DNA of 64,000 nt, from positions 1 through 64,000 of the forward strand of contig NZ_JACOFR010000015.1 of the NCBI RefSeq assembly GCF_019455385.1, given 5' to 3'. The stretch comes from Bradyrhizobium sp. BR 10289 (GTDB taxonomy: Bacteria > Pseudomonadota > Alphaproteobacteria > Rhizobiales > Xanthobacteraceae). Shown here piece after piece: positions 37,106 to 46,572 of the stretch (its first letter is position 1; each line of letters opens with the position of its first letter). The notes under the pieces are model-generated. The model worked only from the letters and a program-made list of their open reading frames with translations, did not search any database and was not told the DNA's origin. The position numbers were made by a program, and so were the translations under genes.

Positions 37106-38053
37106 ATGACGCTGGTCTCGATCCCGTCCAATCCCGTTCCTGAAGACGTCGTCAGCGGTACCATCAAGACCCCTGATGGCGTCGAGCTGCGCTTCGCGCG
37201 CTGGGCGCCGCCGGCGAACCGCAAGGGCACGGTCTGCGTCTTCACCGGGCGCAGCGAGCAGATCGAGAAATATTTCGAGACCGTGCGCGACCTGCGCGAC
37301 CGCGGATTTGCGGTGGCGATGATCGACTGGCGCGGGCAGGGGCATTCCTCGCGCCGCCTGCGCGATCCGCGCAAGGGCTATGTGCGCGACTTCGCCGAGT
37401 TCGAGATCGACGTCGAGACCTTCGTGCAGCAGGTGGTGCTGCCGGATTGCCCGCCGCCGTTCTTCGCGCTCGCCCATTCCATGGGCGGCACGGTGATGCT
37501 GCGCGTGGCGCATGCCGGCAAGCGCTGGTTCGACCGGATGGTGCTCTCGGCGCCGATGATCGACCTGCCCGGCCGCGCCACCTCGCTGCCGGCGCGGGCG
37601 CTGCTGAAGACGATGCGCCTGATGGGGATGGGCGGCAACTATGTCCCCGGCGGCAGCGACCAGATCACCGGGCTCAATCCCTTCATCAACAATCCCCTGA
37701 CCAGCGATCCCGTGCGCTACGCGCGCAACGCGGCGATCCTGGAGGAAGACCCGACGCTCGGGCTGGCGTCACCGACGGTCGCCTGGGCCGATACCGCCTT
37801 CCGCGCGATGCACACTTTCAAGGGCAAAAACTACCCCTCCGAGATCCGCCAGCCGATCCTGATGCTGGCCGCCTCCAACGACACCGTGGTCTCGACCGCG
37901 GCGATCGAGGAGTTCGCCTATCACTTACGTGCCGGCTCGCATCTCGTGATCGCGGGCTCCAAGCACGAGATCCTCCAGGAGCAGGACCGCTACCGCTCCC
38001 AGTTCTGGGCCGCGTTCGATGCGTTCGTGCCGGGCACGCCGCTGTTCGGGTGA
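37106..38053 (+). CDS. Lysophospholipase-like alpha/beta hydrolase (PldB family)
   Basis: 315 residues from ATG 37106; the in-frame opening back to 37001 overlaps the heat-shock promoter and was not used. TVCVFTGRSEQIEKYFETVRDL, in parts, the DWRGQGHSSR segment and the nucleophile elbow ALAHSMGGTVML are typical of the lysophospholipase L2/monoacylglycerol-lipase group. Asp (LAASNDTVV) and His (AGSKHEIL) complete the triad. Cytosolic or membrane-peripheral; probably acts on lysophospholipids. Confidence 0.9.
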   Translation: MTLVSIPSNPVPEDVVSGTIKTPDGVELRFARWAPPANRKGTVCVFTGRSEQIEKYFETVRDLRDRGFAVAMIDWRGQGHSSRRLRDPRKGYVRDFAEFEIDVETFVQQVVLPDCPPPFFALAHSMGGTVMLRVAHAGKRWFDRMVLSAPMIDLPGRATSLPARALLKTMRLMGMGGNYVPGGSDQITGLNPFINNPLTSDPVRYARNAAILEEDPTLGLASPTVAWADTAFRAMHTFKGKNYPSEIRQPILMLAASNDTVVSTAAIEEFAYHLRAGSHLVIAGSKHEILQEQDRYRSQFWAAFDAFVPGTPLFG

Positions 38054-38067
38054 GATACATCCGCGAA

Positions 38068-38250
38068 GGGGGTGCGCTCCCTCGCCCCGTTGTCTCGCCG
38101 AAGCCCGCCTTCGGGCGAAGGCGGATGCGGCGAGAGGGTGGGGTGAGGGGCCTCTCTCCGCAAATGAGATCGTCGTGATGCCTGTACCCCCTCACCCGGA
38201 TTGCATCTTCGATGCAATCCGACCTCTCCCCGCAAGCGGGGCGAGGTAAG
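38068..38250. repeat. CTCGCCCC-type palindromic repeat
   Basis: GCTCCCTCGCCCC ... GGGGCGAGGTAAG arms bracket nested hairpins, including GCCTTCGGGCGAAGGC-like and GATTGCATCTTCGATGCAATC (about 38200-38220). It lies in the convergent gap between the lysophospholipase and the cytochrome gene. Related to elements at 23.6, 59.3 and 62.6 kb. Confidence 0.7.
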
Positions 38251-38258
38251 AAGGCAGC

Positions 38259-41066
38259 TCACAGCTTCTTCAGATACTCGATCAGGTCCTTGCGCTCTTC
38301 CTCTTCCAGCTTGCGGCCGACGACGCCGTCCTTGTGCGGCGGCCCATTGCCCTCGAACGAATGGCCAAGATTGCTGTTGCCGTACAGCTCGGTGCCGTCA
38401 TCCGCGCGCGTCGAGAAGCGCGACTGCCCGGTCTTGCAGCTTTCGCCGTCGGTGACCGCGAAGCCGACCTGCTTCGGATCGTAGTCGCGGCCGCCTCCCA
38501 TGCAGAATGATTTGGGGCGATCGGCCGCGGGGCTCAGCATCCACCAGAGCGAGGGCACCGATCCGTTGTGCAGGTAAGGCGCGGTGGCCCAGACGCCGTT
38601 GAGCGGGCGGGCGCGATACCAGGGCGGCGGCTCCGGCTTGTCGGGCGGCTGCGGACCGGGGTTGGGGCAGTTCTGGCGCTTGCCCCACCATTCCTCCTGC
38701 TCCTTCCCACTGATGTTGGCATCCTTCATCGCCTTGCGGCTGACGATGTCGACGAGCACCATCAGGCCGACCGAGTACGGCATGTCGGTCGAGGAATAGT
38801 CCTTCAGCTTGCAGCCCCACCAGGCATTGAGCTTCTGCGTGGGATCGAGCTTGAGAAAGCCGGGCACTTGGACCGTGCGCGTCGCGAGCACATTGGCCTG
38901 GGCGGGATCGGTCCCCATGCCTTTGACGCCCTTCTGGACCTCATTCAGGAATTTGTCGTCCCCGATCGCCTTCCAGCGCGGCGAGGACCAGATGCTCTGC
39001 TCCGGGAATTCGGCGTCGAACACGGGATCGTTGACCGGCCCGAGATGGCATTCGGCGCAGATCTGCGCGTAGAGCTTGCGGCCGTTCTTGACGCGGTCGC
39101 CATCGATCTTCCAGGCTTCATCGCCGATGATGTCCGATGGCCATTTCGGCGATGTCAGTCCGGAGAGCTGCTTTTTCGGATAGGGCGCCGACCCCTTCAG
39201 CAGTCCCTCGATCCAGTTCAGATTCCTGATGTCCATCGACGAGCGGAACAGCGTGTCCTCGGGCGTCTTGTCGGACAAATTGAGCAGCGCGGTCACGCCC
39301 AGCGCTTCGCCGGCATTGCGGATCAGCGGTTGCTCGATCGAGGCGTCATATTGCGCGTATTTGAGCCAGGGCACTGTCCAGATCGGCGGGAAGCTGACCG
39401 GCGCGTCCTTGGCATGCAGGTTTTTCTCGAAACCGCTGAGGCCGCTGAGCGCCATGTCCTGCGAGAAGACCTGGTTGCCGATGCGGTTGAGCGCGTCGAG
39501 GCGGCCATATCCTTCCTCGGTGTCGGTCTGCGGCTCGTTCTGCTTCGTCTTCTCGTTGAACCGCGTCTTGCCCGCGATGGTCTTGTCGTAGGTCGCTTCC
39601 CAGTCTTTCAGGAAGGTGCCGATCGCGCTCAGCTTCTGCTTCAGCGCATCGCGATCCGCGTCGCTGGCGGAGGCGCCGAGCACGCGGTCGGCGAAGCGCG
39701 TGAAGCGGCCCGGCACGAAGAGCGTATAGGCGATCGACAGCCCGGTCGTGACCTCGAGCCTCCTGAGGTCGGTCATCGCCGGGCCGCCGTCGAAGCGGAT
39801 GTCGATGCCCTTGTAATGAATCTGGCCGGTGTGGCAGGCGGCGCAGGTCAGGCCGATCCGGTCCTCGCCGATCTGGCCGGTGGCAGGATCGGGCACGCCG
39901 GTCATGCGGGCAAAGCCGACGGGCAGGCCGTCGACGTTTTCAGCCTGCTTGCCCCAGTCGACCGGCGGATCCCAGAGACGCGCGGGCACCGGCTTCGTCT
40001 TGTCGTAGACATTGGCATAGCCGAACCGGCGCAGCGTGGTGTCGTCCGTGTCGATCGTCTGCGGGCTCGGGATGAAGCCGAAGCGCTGCAGATGGTCGCT
40101 GTCGTGCAGCATCCCGGGCTTGGCAAAGAAGTGCAGCCGCGGCTGCTCGAGTGCCATGAACCAGGTATAGGGCACCGGAAAGGTCGCGGTGCCCTGGCTC
40201 GCGTGATGAAACCAGTGCCGGTCCTCCAGCGCCCAGTTCTGCTCGAGCCAGTACGCCGCCTTGGGTTCGACCAGCTTCGGCAAGGGTGGGGCCACGAGCT
40301 GGCCGATGAAGTGGGGCAGCATCGGCTGGAATTGATCGGGAAAGCGCAGCGCCACGACGCCGAAGATGAAGAGTGCGGCGGCGAGTCCGCCGATCGCGCG
40401 CAGGATCAGCGAAGGCGGCGTGACCGGCTGGGCTACGATCCGCTGGGTGACCCTGTCGGGGAATTTGCGCTCGTTGAACAATGTCCTCACCTCGGCCACG
40501 CTGAGATAGCGGTCGTCACCCTCGCCCTTGCCCATGATCCTGAGCAGGACCGGCCATTCGAATTTCATCAGGATCGGGTAATACCAGCGCGCCTGATGGC
40601 CGGCGCGCTTGAGATTGTCCTTCATGAAGGTCTGGATTTGCGAGGCGTTGAGCCCGACCTCCGTGCCGCCGTCGGGGTTGGCATAGGTGCTGCCGAAACC
40701 GGCAAGCCGCGCGATCTGGTCCTCGTTGACGATCCCGTCGACGCCGAGGATGCGCGAGCCGGCGCCGAGCTTGTCGAGCGGGCCGCCGCGCAGGCGATTG
40801 AGCTGCGCGCCCCAGAAGATGCTCTGCAGGATGTGGCAGGCGCCGTTGGCGATCAGCGCGATGCCGCGGACCTGGAAGCGGGCCGAGACCTTCTTCAGCC
40901 CGACCTCGCCGCTCGCATTCGCGATGGTCTGTGACAGCGTCCGGAGCGGGACGGTGCCGCCGTCGATGAAGCCTTCGCCGACGAGGCCGCGCAGGAAGGG
41001 ACAGGGATTGTCTGCCGAGACCGGGATCGAGGGATTGAAGGGGGGCTTCGCCGCGGGGTCGTTCAT
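38259..41066 (-). CDS. Large membrane-anchored di-haem cytochrome c peroxidase-like protein with PCP-motif N-terminal module
   Basis: 935 residues. The N-terminal ~220 residues contain NPCPFLRGLVGEGFIDGG (Cys22), then GVDGIVNEDQIARLAGFGSTY and YLSVAEVRTLFNER. One transmembrane helix follows at about 230-250 (IGGLAAALFIFGVVAL). The large periplasmic part carries two c-type haem motifs, C408-A-A-C-H412 and C670-A-E-C-H674. The C-terminal text APYLHNGSVPSLWWML is typical of di-haem peroxidase/thiol-oxidase-like cytochromes. The PCP stretch resembles the haem-thiolate ligand motif of chloroperoxidase-type (Peroxidase_2) proteins; homology is unproven. Function is unknown; no Sec signal is visible, so topology rests on the internal helix. 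Confidence 0.8.
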   Translation of the reverse strand: MNDPAAKPPFNPSIPVSADNPCPFLRGLVGEGFIDGGTVPLRTLSQTIANASGEVGLKKVSARFQVRGIALIANGACHILQSIFWGAQLNRLRGGPLDKLGAGSRILGVDGIVNEDQIARLAGFGSTYANPDGGTEVGLNASQIQTFMKDNLKRAGHQARWYYPILMKFEWPVLLRIMGKGEGDDRYLSVAEVRTLFNERKFPDRVTQRIVAQPVTPPSLILRAIGGLAAALFIFGVVALRFPDQFQPMLPHFIGQLVAPPLPKLVEPKAAYWLEQNWALEDRHWFHHASQGTATFPVPYTWFMALEQPRLHFFAKPGMLHDSDHLQRFGFIPSPQTIDTDDTTLRRFGYANVYDKTKPVPARLWDPPVDWGKQAENVDGLPVGFARMTGVPDPATGQIGEDRIGLTCAACHTGQIHYKGIDIRFDGGPAMTDLRRLEVTTGLSIAYTLFVPGRFTRFADRVLGASASDADRDALKQKLSAIGTFLKDWEATYDKTIAGKTRFNEKTKQNEPQTDTEEGYGRLDALNRIGNQVFSQDMALSGLSGFEKNLHAKDAPVSFPPIWTVPWLKYAQYDASIEQPLIRNAGEALGVTALLNLSDKTPEDTLFRSSMDIRNLNWIEGLLKGSAPYPKKQLSGLTSPKWPSDIIGDEAWKIDGDRVKNGRKLYAQICAECHLGPVNDPVFDAEFPEQSIWSSPRWKAIGDDKFLNEVQKGVKGMGTDPAQANVLATRTVQVPGFLKLDPTQKLNAWWGCKLKDYSSTDMPYSVGLMVLVDIVSRKAMKDANISGKEQEEWWGKRQNCPNPGPQPPDKPEPPPWYRARPLNGVWATAPYLHNGSVPSLWWMLSPAADRPKSFCMGGGRDYDPKQVGFAVTDGESCKTGQSRFSTRADDGTELYGNSNLGHSFEGNGPPHKDGVVGRKLEEEERKDLIEYLKKL

Positions 41067-41269
41067 GGCCCGGATTCCTGAAAAATAGCGAATCGCAAAA
41101 TGAAAGCGCGCCGATCAAGCGCGCAAAGTCCTAACAAACCGACAGCAGGCTGTACTACTTCAGCGTGCAATGAAGTGTGGCCGAATTCACTGTCGTGTCA
41201 ATAAAGGCCGGTGTGATGTCGCCAGAAAAAGCGGTCACGAGATTGATCGGAGGCGGCGATCGCGAGGTG

Positions 41270-43066
41270 TCAGGACTCGGCGGCGCGTTTGAGGTTGCTC
41301 TGGACCAGGGTCAGCTTGCCGAGCGGCACGCCGGCCTTCAGCAGGCCTTCGCGGTAATGGGCGAGATCCTCGGGCCGCTTCCAGTGGAAATTGCGCAAAT
41401 GGCGGTCGACATTCAGGCTCGGGTAGTTGCCCATCAGGACACGGGCGGCCTCGAAGGCCTCGTCGTTCCGCCCGAGCTGCGCCAGCGCCGCGGCGCGGAT
41501 CGCCAGCGCCTGCATGTGGTTCGGGTTGATGTAGAGCTGCTCGCGGGCCCATGACAGCGTCGCGTCATATTGCCTCAGCAGATAATGGCTGAAGGCGTTC
41601 AGCGCCGCCCATTGGTAGCGCGGATCGCTGTTGTCGCGCTGCGAGGCCATCGAAAACAGCTCGATCGCCTCGCGGTGCTCGCCGATCACGAAATGGCAGA
41701 TGCCGAGCACGCCGCGCGCGCCATTGTCGTACGGGTTGAGCGCGACTGCGCGCTTGGCGGCGTCCATCGCCGCCTCGTAATGTCCTTCCATCGCATGGGC
41801 CCAGGACAGAATCGAGAACGCGAACGAGGAGCGCGGGTCGAGCCGGACGCTGGTCTCGGCGAGGTTCATCGCCTCCGCCCACATCTCCCGCGTGCCCTTG
41901 ACCCAGCCGAACTGGATGCTCTGGATCTGGATCGTGGCGAGATAGGCGTGTGCGATCGACAGTTTAGGATCGAGCTGGATCGCCTCCCGGAACAGGGCGA
42001 CGGCGGCGCCGAGGTCCTCCTTGGTCTGCCGGTAGTAGTGTGACAGCCCTTTCAGGAAACGGTCCCAGGCGCTGACGTCGGTCGAGAGCCGGGCCGGTGC
42101 CGAGGCCTCGGCCCGGACGATCTCGGTGGCGATGGCGGCGGACAGATTGGTGGTGATCTCGTCCTGCATCGCGAACAAATCGCCGATGTCGCGGTCGTAG
42201 CGCCCGGTCCAGAGCTGCTCGCCGGTCTCCGGCGCGATCAGCTCGGCGGTGACGCGGATCTTGGCGCCGGCGCGCCGCACCGAACCCTGGACCAGATAGG
42301 TGGCGTCGATCTCGCGCGCGATCAGGCGCGTGCTCACATTCTTGCCCTTGAACGGGAAGGTCGAGTTGCGGCTCAGCACGCGATAGAAGGATTGCAGCGA
42401 GAGCGCGTGGATCAGGTCCTCGGTGAGGCCGTCGGAGAAATATTCGTCCTGGGCGTCGCTGAGATTGGCAAAGGGCAGCACGCCGACGATCGCGGTGCGG
42501 TACTGCTGCGAGAGGGCGGAGGTCTCCCGCAGCTCGGGGGCGAGGGCCGGCGCGCCGTCGGGCATCCAGGTCCAGACCCCGATCGCATCCTTGATGTTCT
42601 TGAAGCGATGGTTGCCCGCATCGGTCAACGGCACGGTGAGATGCTTGCTCGCCTCGCGATAGGCCTTGGCCGAGATGGCGAAGCCGCCGGGGCTCGCCAC
42701 GGATTCGAGGCGGACGGCAATGTTGACATCGTCACCGAACACCTCGTCCTCGTCGGCGATGACATCGCCCATGTGGATGCCGAGCCGGAACTGCATGGCG
42801 CGCTCGGCCGGCAGATGACGGTTGCGCTCCGCCATCAGCGTCTGCATCGCGACCGCCGCTTCGGTGGCGCCGACGATGGAGGGAAACTCCAGCAGGAAGC
42901 CATCCCCGGTGTTTTTGACGACGCGGCCGCCGTGATTGAGGATGATGGGATGGATCGCGCTGCGATGGGCCTTGAAGGCGGCATGGGTGCCGGCTTCGTC
43001 GCTGCCCATCATGCGCGAATAGCCGGCGACATCGGCGCAGACGATGGCGGCCAGGCGTCTTTCCAT
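41270..43066 (-). CDS. Class III adenylate/guanylate cyclase with TolB-like and TPR domains
   Basis: 598 residues from ATG 43066 (GGAG upstream). The cyclase domain (about 1-170) starts RRLAAIVCADVAGYSRMM, with the metal Asp in CADVAGYS and the second in NTGDGFLLEF. A TolB-like N-terminal segment follows (VGVLPFANLSDAQDEYFSDGLTED, in parts), then TPR repeats (about 330-560). No transmembrane helix. This three-part layout is very common in Bradyrhizobium, which has many class III cyclases. It probably makes cAMP in response to protein contacts. Confidence 0.9.
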   Translation of the reverse strand: MERRLAAIVCADVAGYSRMMGSDEAGTHAAFKAHRSAIHPIILNHGGRVVKNTGDGFLLEFPSIVGATEAAVAMQTLMAERNRHLPAERAMQFRLGIHMGDVIADEDEVFGDDVNIAVRLESVASPGGFAISAKAYREASKHLTVPLTDAGNHRFKNIKDAIGVWTWMPDGAPALAPELRETSALSQQYRTAIVGVLPFANLSDAQDEYFSDGLTEDLIHALSLQSFYRVLSRNSTFPFKGKNVSTRLIAREIDATYLVQGSVRRAGAKIRVTAELIAPETGEQLWTGRYDRDIGDLFAMQDEITTNLSAAIATEIVRAEASAPARLSTDVSAWDRFLKGLSHYYRQTKEDLGAAVALFREAIQLDPKLSIAHAYLATIQIQSIQFGWVKGTREMWAEAMNLAETSVRLDPRSSFAFSILSWAHAMEGHYEAAMDAAKRAVALNPYDNGARGVLGICHFVIGEHREAIELFSMASQRDNSDPRYQWAALNAFSHYLLRQYDATLSWAREQLYINPNHMQALAIRAAALAQLGRNDEAFEAARVLMGNYPSLNVDRHLRNFHWKRPEDLAHYREGLLKAGVPLGKLTLVQSNLKRAAES

Positions 43067-43305
43067 AATCCGGAGCTCCAAGGGGACTTGGTAAGGGACC
43101 TAAGGACCGGCCACGGCGTGGCAGTCGCCTCGAATCCCGCATCTGCAAGAACCCTGCCTTTATAGAGCAGATGAGGCCGAGCGAAAGTATGATCCGCATT
43201 GCAAATTCGAGGTAAACTTAACCGAATCCCGGTGGTGGACGCCGGCGGGCGGACCGACTAAGCCCAGCCGCTTGAGACGAAGAACGGGGCGGCGGGGCGG
43301 CTCTC

Positions 43306-43938
43306 ATGCTGGGCATTCACGAAATCTGGCTCTTCATCCTGTCGGGCATCCTGCTGAACATCACGCCGGGACCGGACTCGGTTTACGTGATCGGCCGCAG
43401 CATGCAGATGGGCTGGCGGGGCGGCGCTGCCGCGGCCTTCGGCATCAGCTGCGGCTGTTTTTTCCACGTTGCGGGCGCCGCGGTCGGCCTTTCGGCCCTG
43501 CTGATGGCCTCGTCCACTGCGTTTTCGATCCTGAAGCTGGTCGGTGCGGCCTATCTGGTCGTGACCGGACTTCAGATGCTGTGGTCGCGGCCGGTGCGGG
43601 CTTCTATCAGGGACAAGGCCGAGCGGAGCTCGCTGCGGCGGGTGTTCCTCCAGGGCGTCTTCACCAACGCGCTCAATCCGAAGGTCGCACTGTTCTTCCT
43701 GGCCTTCCTGCCGCAATTCGTCGCAGCCGATGCGCCACAGAAGCCGCTCGCCTTCCTGACGCTCGGCCTGATCTTCATCTTCACGGGAACGCTGTGGTGC
43801 CTGATGCTGGCGGCGTTCGCGGCGCGGGCGGCGCACCGGCTGCGCAGCTCGGAAGGCGCGATTGCCTGGGTCAACCGCGCGCTCGGCGGACTCTTCATCT
43901 ATCTCGGCATCCGCGTCGCAATGCTAGAGACGAGGTAG
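43306..43938 (+). CDS. LysE/RhtB-family amino-acid exporter
   Basis: 210 residues with six hydrophobic helices. The family opening ILLNITPGPDSVYVIGRSMQ and the middle motif GVFTNALNPKVALFFLAFLPQF are both present. RhtB members export homoserine, threonine, lysine or related compounds. It stands alone, convergent with the TSUP gene across a palindromic repeat. Confidence 0.9.
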   Translation: MLGIHEIWLFILSGILLNITPGPDSVYVIGRSMQMGWRGGAAAAFGISCGCFFHVAGAAVGLSALLMASSTAFSILKLVGAAYLVVTGLQMLWSRPVRASIRDKAERSSLRRVFLQGVFTNALNPKVALFFLAFLPQFVAADAPQKPLAFLTLGLIFIFTGTLWCLMLAAFAARAAHRLRSSEGAIAWVNRALGGLFIYLGIRVAMLETR

Positions 43939-43969
43939 CTCGTTCGAACGGATGATGCGGGGAGAGCCG

Positions 43970-44061
43970 CGTAGGGTGGGCAAAGGCGCACTTGCGCCGT
44001 GCCCACCATCTCTCTCGGTCATGAAAAATGCGTGGGCACGCTTCGCTTTGCCCACCCTACG
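43970..44061. repeat. CGTAGGGTGGGCAAAG palindromic repeat
   Basis: CGTAGGGTGGGCAAAG (43970-43985) is perfectly inverted at 44046-44061, with an internal GTGCCCACC/GCGTGGGCAC pair. This is a widespread dispersed repeat type; it lies between convergent genes. Confidence 0.8.
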
Positions 44062-44066
44062 CATCG

Positions 44067-44819
44067 TCACGCGAACTCCTTCGCCAGCGCGCTGCCGGCG
44101 AGATAGAGCCCCAGCAAAATCATCGCGATCAAAAACCAGCGGCGGAACGCCTCCGCTGGCATCCGCGCCCGCACCGACTGGCCGATGAACATGCCGGCAA
44201 AGCCCATCGCGAGGCCGACTGCGCCCGGAACGGCATTGGCAGGCGTCAGCAATCCGCCGGCAGTGAGGTTGAAGGCGAGCGCCAATGTCGCGGTGGTGAA
44301 GAACACGCCGAGCGCCTGCACCAGCTCGTCCTTCTCCATGCCGATCGCCTGCATGAACGGCATCGAAGGAATGACCTGCACGCCGGTCGAGGCCGAGATC
44401 ATCCCGGTGACCACGCCGACGACGCCGCCGACCCATTTCTCGTGTCGAGGCGCGACGCGAAACTGGAATTTGCTGAGGCCGATGACCGCGTAGATCACCA
44501 GCAGGATGCCGAGCACCACGGTGCCGTAGCGCGCATGCGGGCCGGTCAGCGCGCCGGCATTGAGCCAGCAGCCGATCACGGTGCCGATCATCAGCGGCCA
44601 CAACCGCCGCAGAATGTCGCGCAAATAAGGGCCGACAAACGTCTGCCAGATATTGGTGACGATGGCGGGCACGATCACGATGGCGATGGCGCGGCTCGGG
44701 GCCATGCTCACCGCGAGCAGTCCCATGGACACCGTCGGCAGGCCGAGCCCGACCACGCCCTTGACGAATCCGGCGACGAGGAACACGGCGGCGATGAGAA
44801 TGAGGAGAGGGTCGATCAT
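44067..44819 (-). CDS. TSUP (TauE/SafE) family anion transporter
   Basis: 250 residues from ATG 44819 with about eight helices. AGFVKGVVGLGLPTVSMGLLA is the first conserved repeat and GVVTGMISASTGVQVIPSMP the second, the internal duplication typical of TauE/SafE proteins. These export sulfite, sulfoacetate or other organic anions. It is divergent from a LysR regulator that probably controls it. Confidence 0.88.
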   Translation of the reverse strand: MIDPLLILIAAVFLVAGFVKGVVGLGLPTVSMGLLAVSMAPSRAIAIVIVPAIVTNIWQTFVGPYLRDILRRLWPLMIGTVIGCWLNAGALTGPHARYGTVVLGILLVIYAVIGLSKFQFRVAPRHEKWVGGVVGVVTGMISASTGVQVIPSMPFMQAIGMEKDELVQALGVFFTTATLALAFNLTAGGLLTPANAVPGAVGLAMGFAGMFIGQSVRARMPAEAFRRWFLIAMILLGLYLAGSALAKEFA

Positions 44820-44911
44820 GCCGCGCACATTGACCGAAGCCGCGCGTCGGCACAATCTGAAGGTTACGGAGACAGCCTACGTCTTGAACGAAGGCTAAGG
44901 AGCAACCTGCC

Positions 44912-45802
44912 ATGCGTTTCGATCTCGTCGACCTCCAGCTCTTCATCGCGGTCGCCGACCAGCGCAGCATCACCCGCGGCGCCGAGCGCTCGCATCTGGC
45001 GCTGGCCTCCGCCAGCGCGCGCATCAAGGGCCTCGAGGACGCACTCGGCGTCGCGCTGCTCAAGCGCGGGCGGCGCGGAGTCGAACTGACCGCGGCGGGC
45101 GAGAGCCTGCTCGACCATGCGCGCGTGGTCATTCACCAGATCGACGCCATGCGCGGCGATCTCGCCGGCTTTGCCAGCGGCGTGCGCGCCAGCGTGCATT
45201 TCCTCGTCAACACGTCGGGGCTGTCGGAGCATCTGCCGAAGGCGCTGGCGGGCTTCCTGCGCGAGCATCGTGATATCGCCGTCGACATCGAGGAGCGCGA
45301 GAGCACCGATATCGCGGCGGCGATCACGGCCGGCGCCGCCGATCTCGGCTTCGCCGCCGAGCACGCGCTGCCCGACCATATCGAGCGCTTCGTTTTCAGC
45401 GAGGACCATCTGACGCTGGTGACGTCGCGGCGCGGCCCGTTTGCGGGCCGCCGCCAGATCGATTTCCAGGAGGCGGCGGCCTGCGATTTCGTCGGGCTCA
45501 CCAGCGCCACCGCGCTCCAGATGCATATTTCGAAGCACGCTGCGCGGCTCGGCATGCGCCCGCACTACCGGGCGCGGATGCGCGATTTCGACGCGATCTG
45601 CCAGATGGTCGCCGCCGACGTCGGCGTCGCCCTGGTGCCGATCTCCGCCGCCCGCCGCTGCGCAAAACTGATGCCGCTGGCCATGATCCGCCTGCGCGAC
45701 ACCTGGGCGAACCGCAAGCTCGTGATTTGCGCGCGGAGTTTCAAGGCGCTGCCAAGGCCGGCCAAGATGCTGGTGGAGCATTTGAGGGCGGAGGCGGTGT
45801 GA
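44912..45802 (+). CDS. LysR-family transcriptional regulator
   Basis: 296 residues. The N-terminal HTH is LQLFIAVADQRSITRGAERSHLALASASARIKGLE in outline, followed by the periplasmic-binding-like effector domain (VHFLVNTSGLSEHLPKALAGF onward). The 92-base region shared with the divergent TSUP gene contains AGCCT-N13-AGGCT (44874-44896), a plausible LysR site next to its own ribosome-binding site. Effector unknown; sulfite- or organic-anion-responsive control of the transporter is inference. Confidence 0.9.
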   Translation: MRFDLVDLQLFIAVADQRSITRGAERSHLALASASARIKGLEDALGVALLKRGRRGVELTAAGESLLDHARVVIHQIDAMRGDLAGFASGVRASVHFLVNTSGLSEHLPKALAGFLREHRDIAVDIEERESTDIAAAITAGAADLGFAAEHALPDHIERFVFSEDHLTLVTSRRGPFAGRRQIDFQEAAACDFVGLTSATALQMHISKHAARLGMRPHYRARMRDFDAICQMVAADVGVALVPISAARRCAKLMPLAMIRLRDTWANRKLVICARSFKALPRPAKMLVEHLRAEAV

Positions 45803-45851
45803 CGAAGTCGCCTCGGGCGCACAGCGATGTCCCGTCCCACCTCATCGCGCT

Positions 45852-46034
45852 TCAGTGCGTGTTCGATTTCTGCCATTTCTCCAGGTCAAGCGGCGGGCGC
45901 TCGGGATCGATCTGGTCTTTCTCAGGATTGCCCTGCCAGGGTTCGTTCGTCTGCCGGTGAGTAGGCATGTCGGTCTGCTGCCGCGGATCGTCGGCGGGAG
46001 TCTCTCTTGGATCGTTTTCAACTGCCTTGGGCAT
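45852..46034 (-). CDS. Small hydrophilic protein, unknown function
   Basis: 60 residues from ATG 46034 (AAAAGGCG upstream). Very polar and probably disordered, rich in Pro, Asp, Glu and Gln (DDPRQQTDMPTHRQTN, then WQGNPEKDQIDPERPPLDLE). A short upstream extension in the same frame was discarded. No family recognised; similar tiny acidic proteins are frequent in Bradyrhizobium. Confidence 0.6.
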   Translation of the reverse strand: MPKAVENDPRETPADDPRQQTDMPTHRQTNEPWQGNPEKDQIDPERPPLDLEKWQKSNTH

Positions 46035-46139
46035 AGCTTCGCCTTTTAAGATTGCACGATGTGTGTTGCGCCGCGGCCTCGGCGATGAGGACCAACCCGA
46101 TTCGAAATGGCTCGTTCCGTACGGCGTTTGCATGGGTGT

Positions 46140-46515
46140 CGCTGCGCCTGCCGCAAGGGCGTGTGCGGATCCTGCTCGATGAACATCGCCGGCCAGAACA
46201 CGCTGGCCTGCACCAAATCAATGAGCGAAGATCTTCCGGAAGGCGAGCCGCTCCGTGTGCTGCCTTTGCCGCATCAGCCCGTCGTGAAGGATCTGGTCCC
46301 TGACCTCACGAACTTCTATGCGCAGATCGCCCTGGTCGAGCCATGGCTGCAGACCCGTTCGCCAATGCCCCAGAAGGAATGGCGGCAAAGCCACGAGGAT
46401 CGAGCCAAGCTGGACGGCCTCTACGAATGCATTCTCTGCGCCTGCTGCTCGACCTCATGCCCGAGCTACTGGTGGAATTCCGAGCGCTTCCTTGGGCCGG
46501 TGCTGCGCAAATCCG
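46140..46515 (+). pseudogene. sdhB: Remnant of succinate dehydrogenase iron-sulfur subunit (sdhB)
   Basis: About 120 codons of SdhB in one frame: CRKGVCGSCSMNIAGQNTLAC keeps the four [2Fe-2S] ligands, and LPHQPVVKDLVPDLTNFYAQ, QKEWRQSHEDRAKLDGLYEC and CACCSTSCPSYWWNSERFLGP are near-identical to rhizobial SdhB. The N-terminal ~60 residues are missing. The C-terminus breaks at about 46499, where the expected GPAALLQ continues only with a frame change, and the remaining third is absent. An open frame continues by chance into the Nudix gene. A complete sdhB must exist elsewhere (inference). Confidence 0.85.
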
Positions 46516-46572
46516 CACGCAGGAACCATGCCTGCGGCCTTCGCTTATCAAACTCCGAACCGGAGGAGTTTG

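Noticed and set aside
38568..40934. A 788-codon frame opposite the di-haem cytochrome
   Set aside because: Same cause: a stop-free complement of a high-GC gene with skewed composition and no recognisable protein features, while the - strand shows haem motifs.
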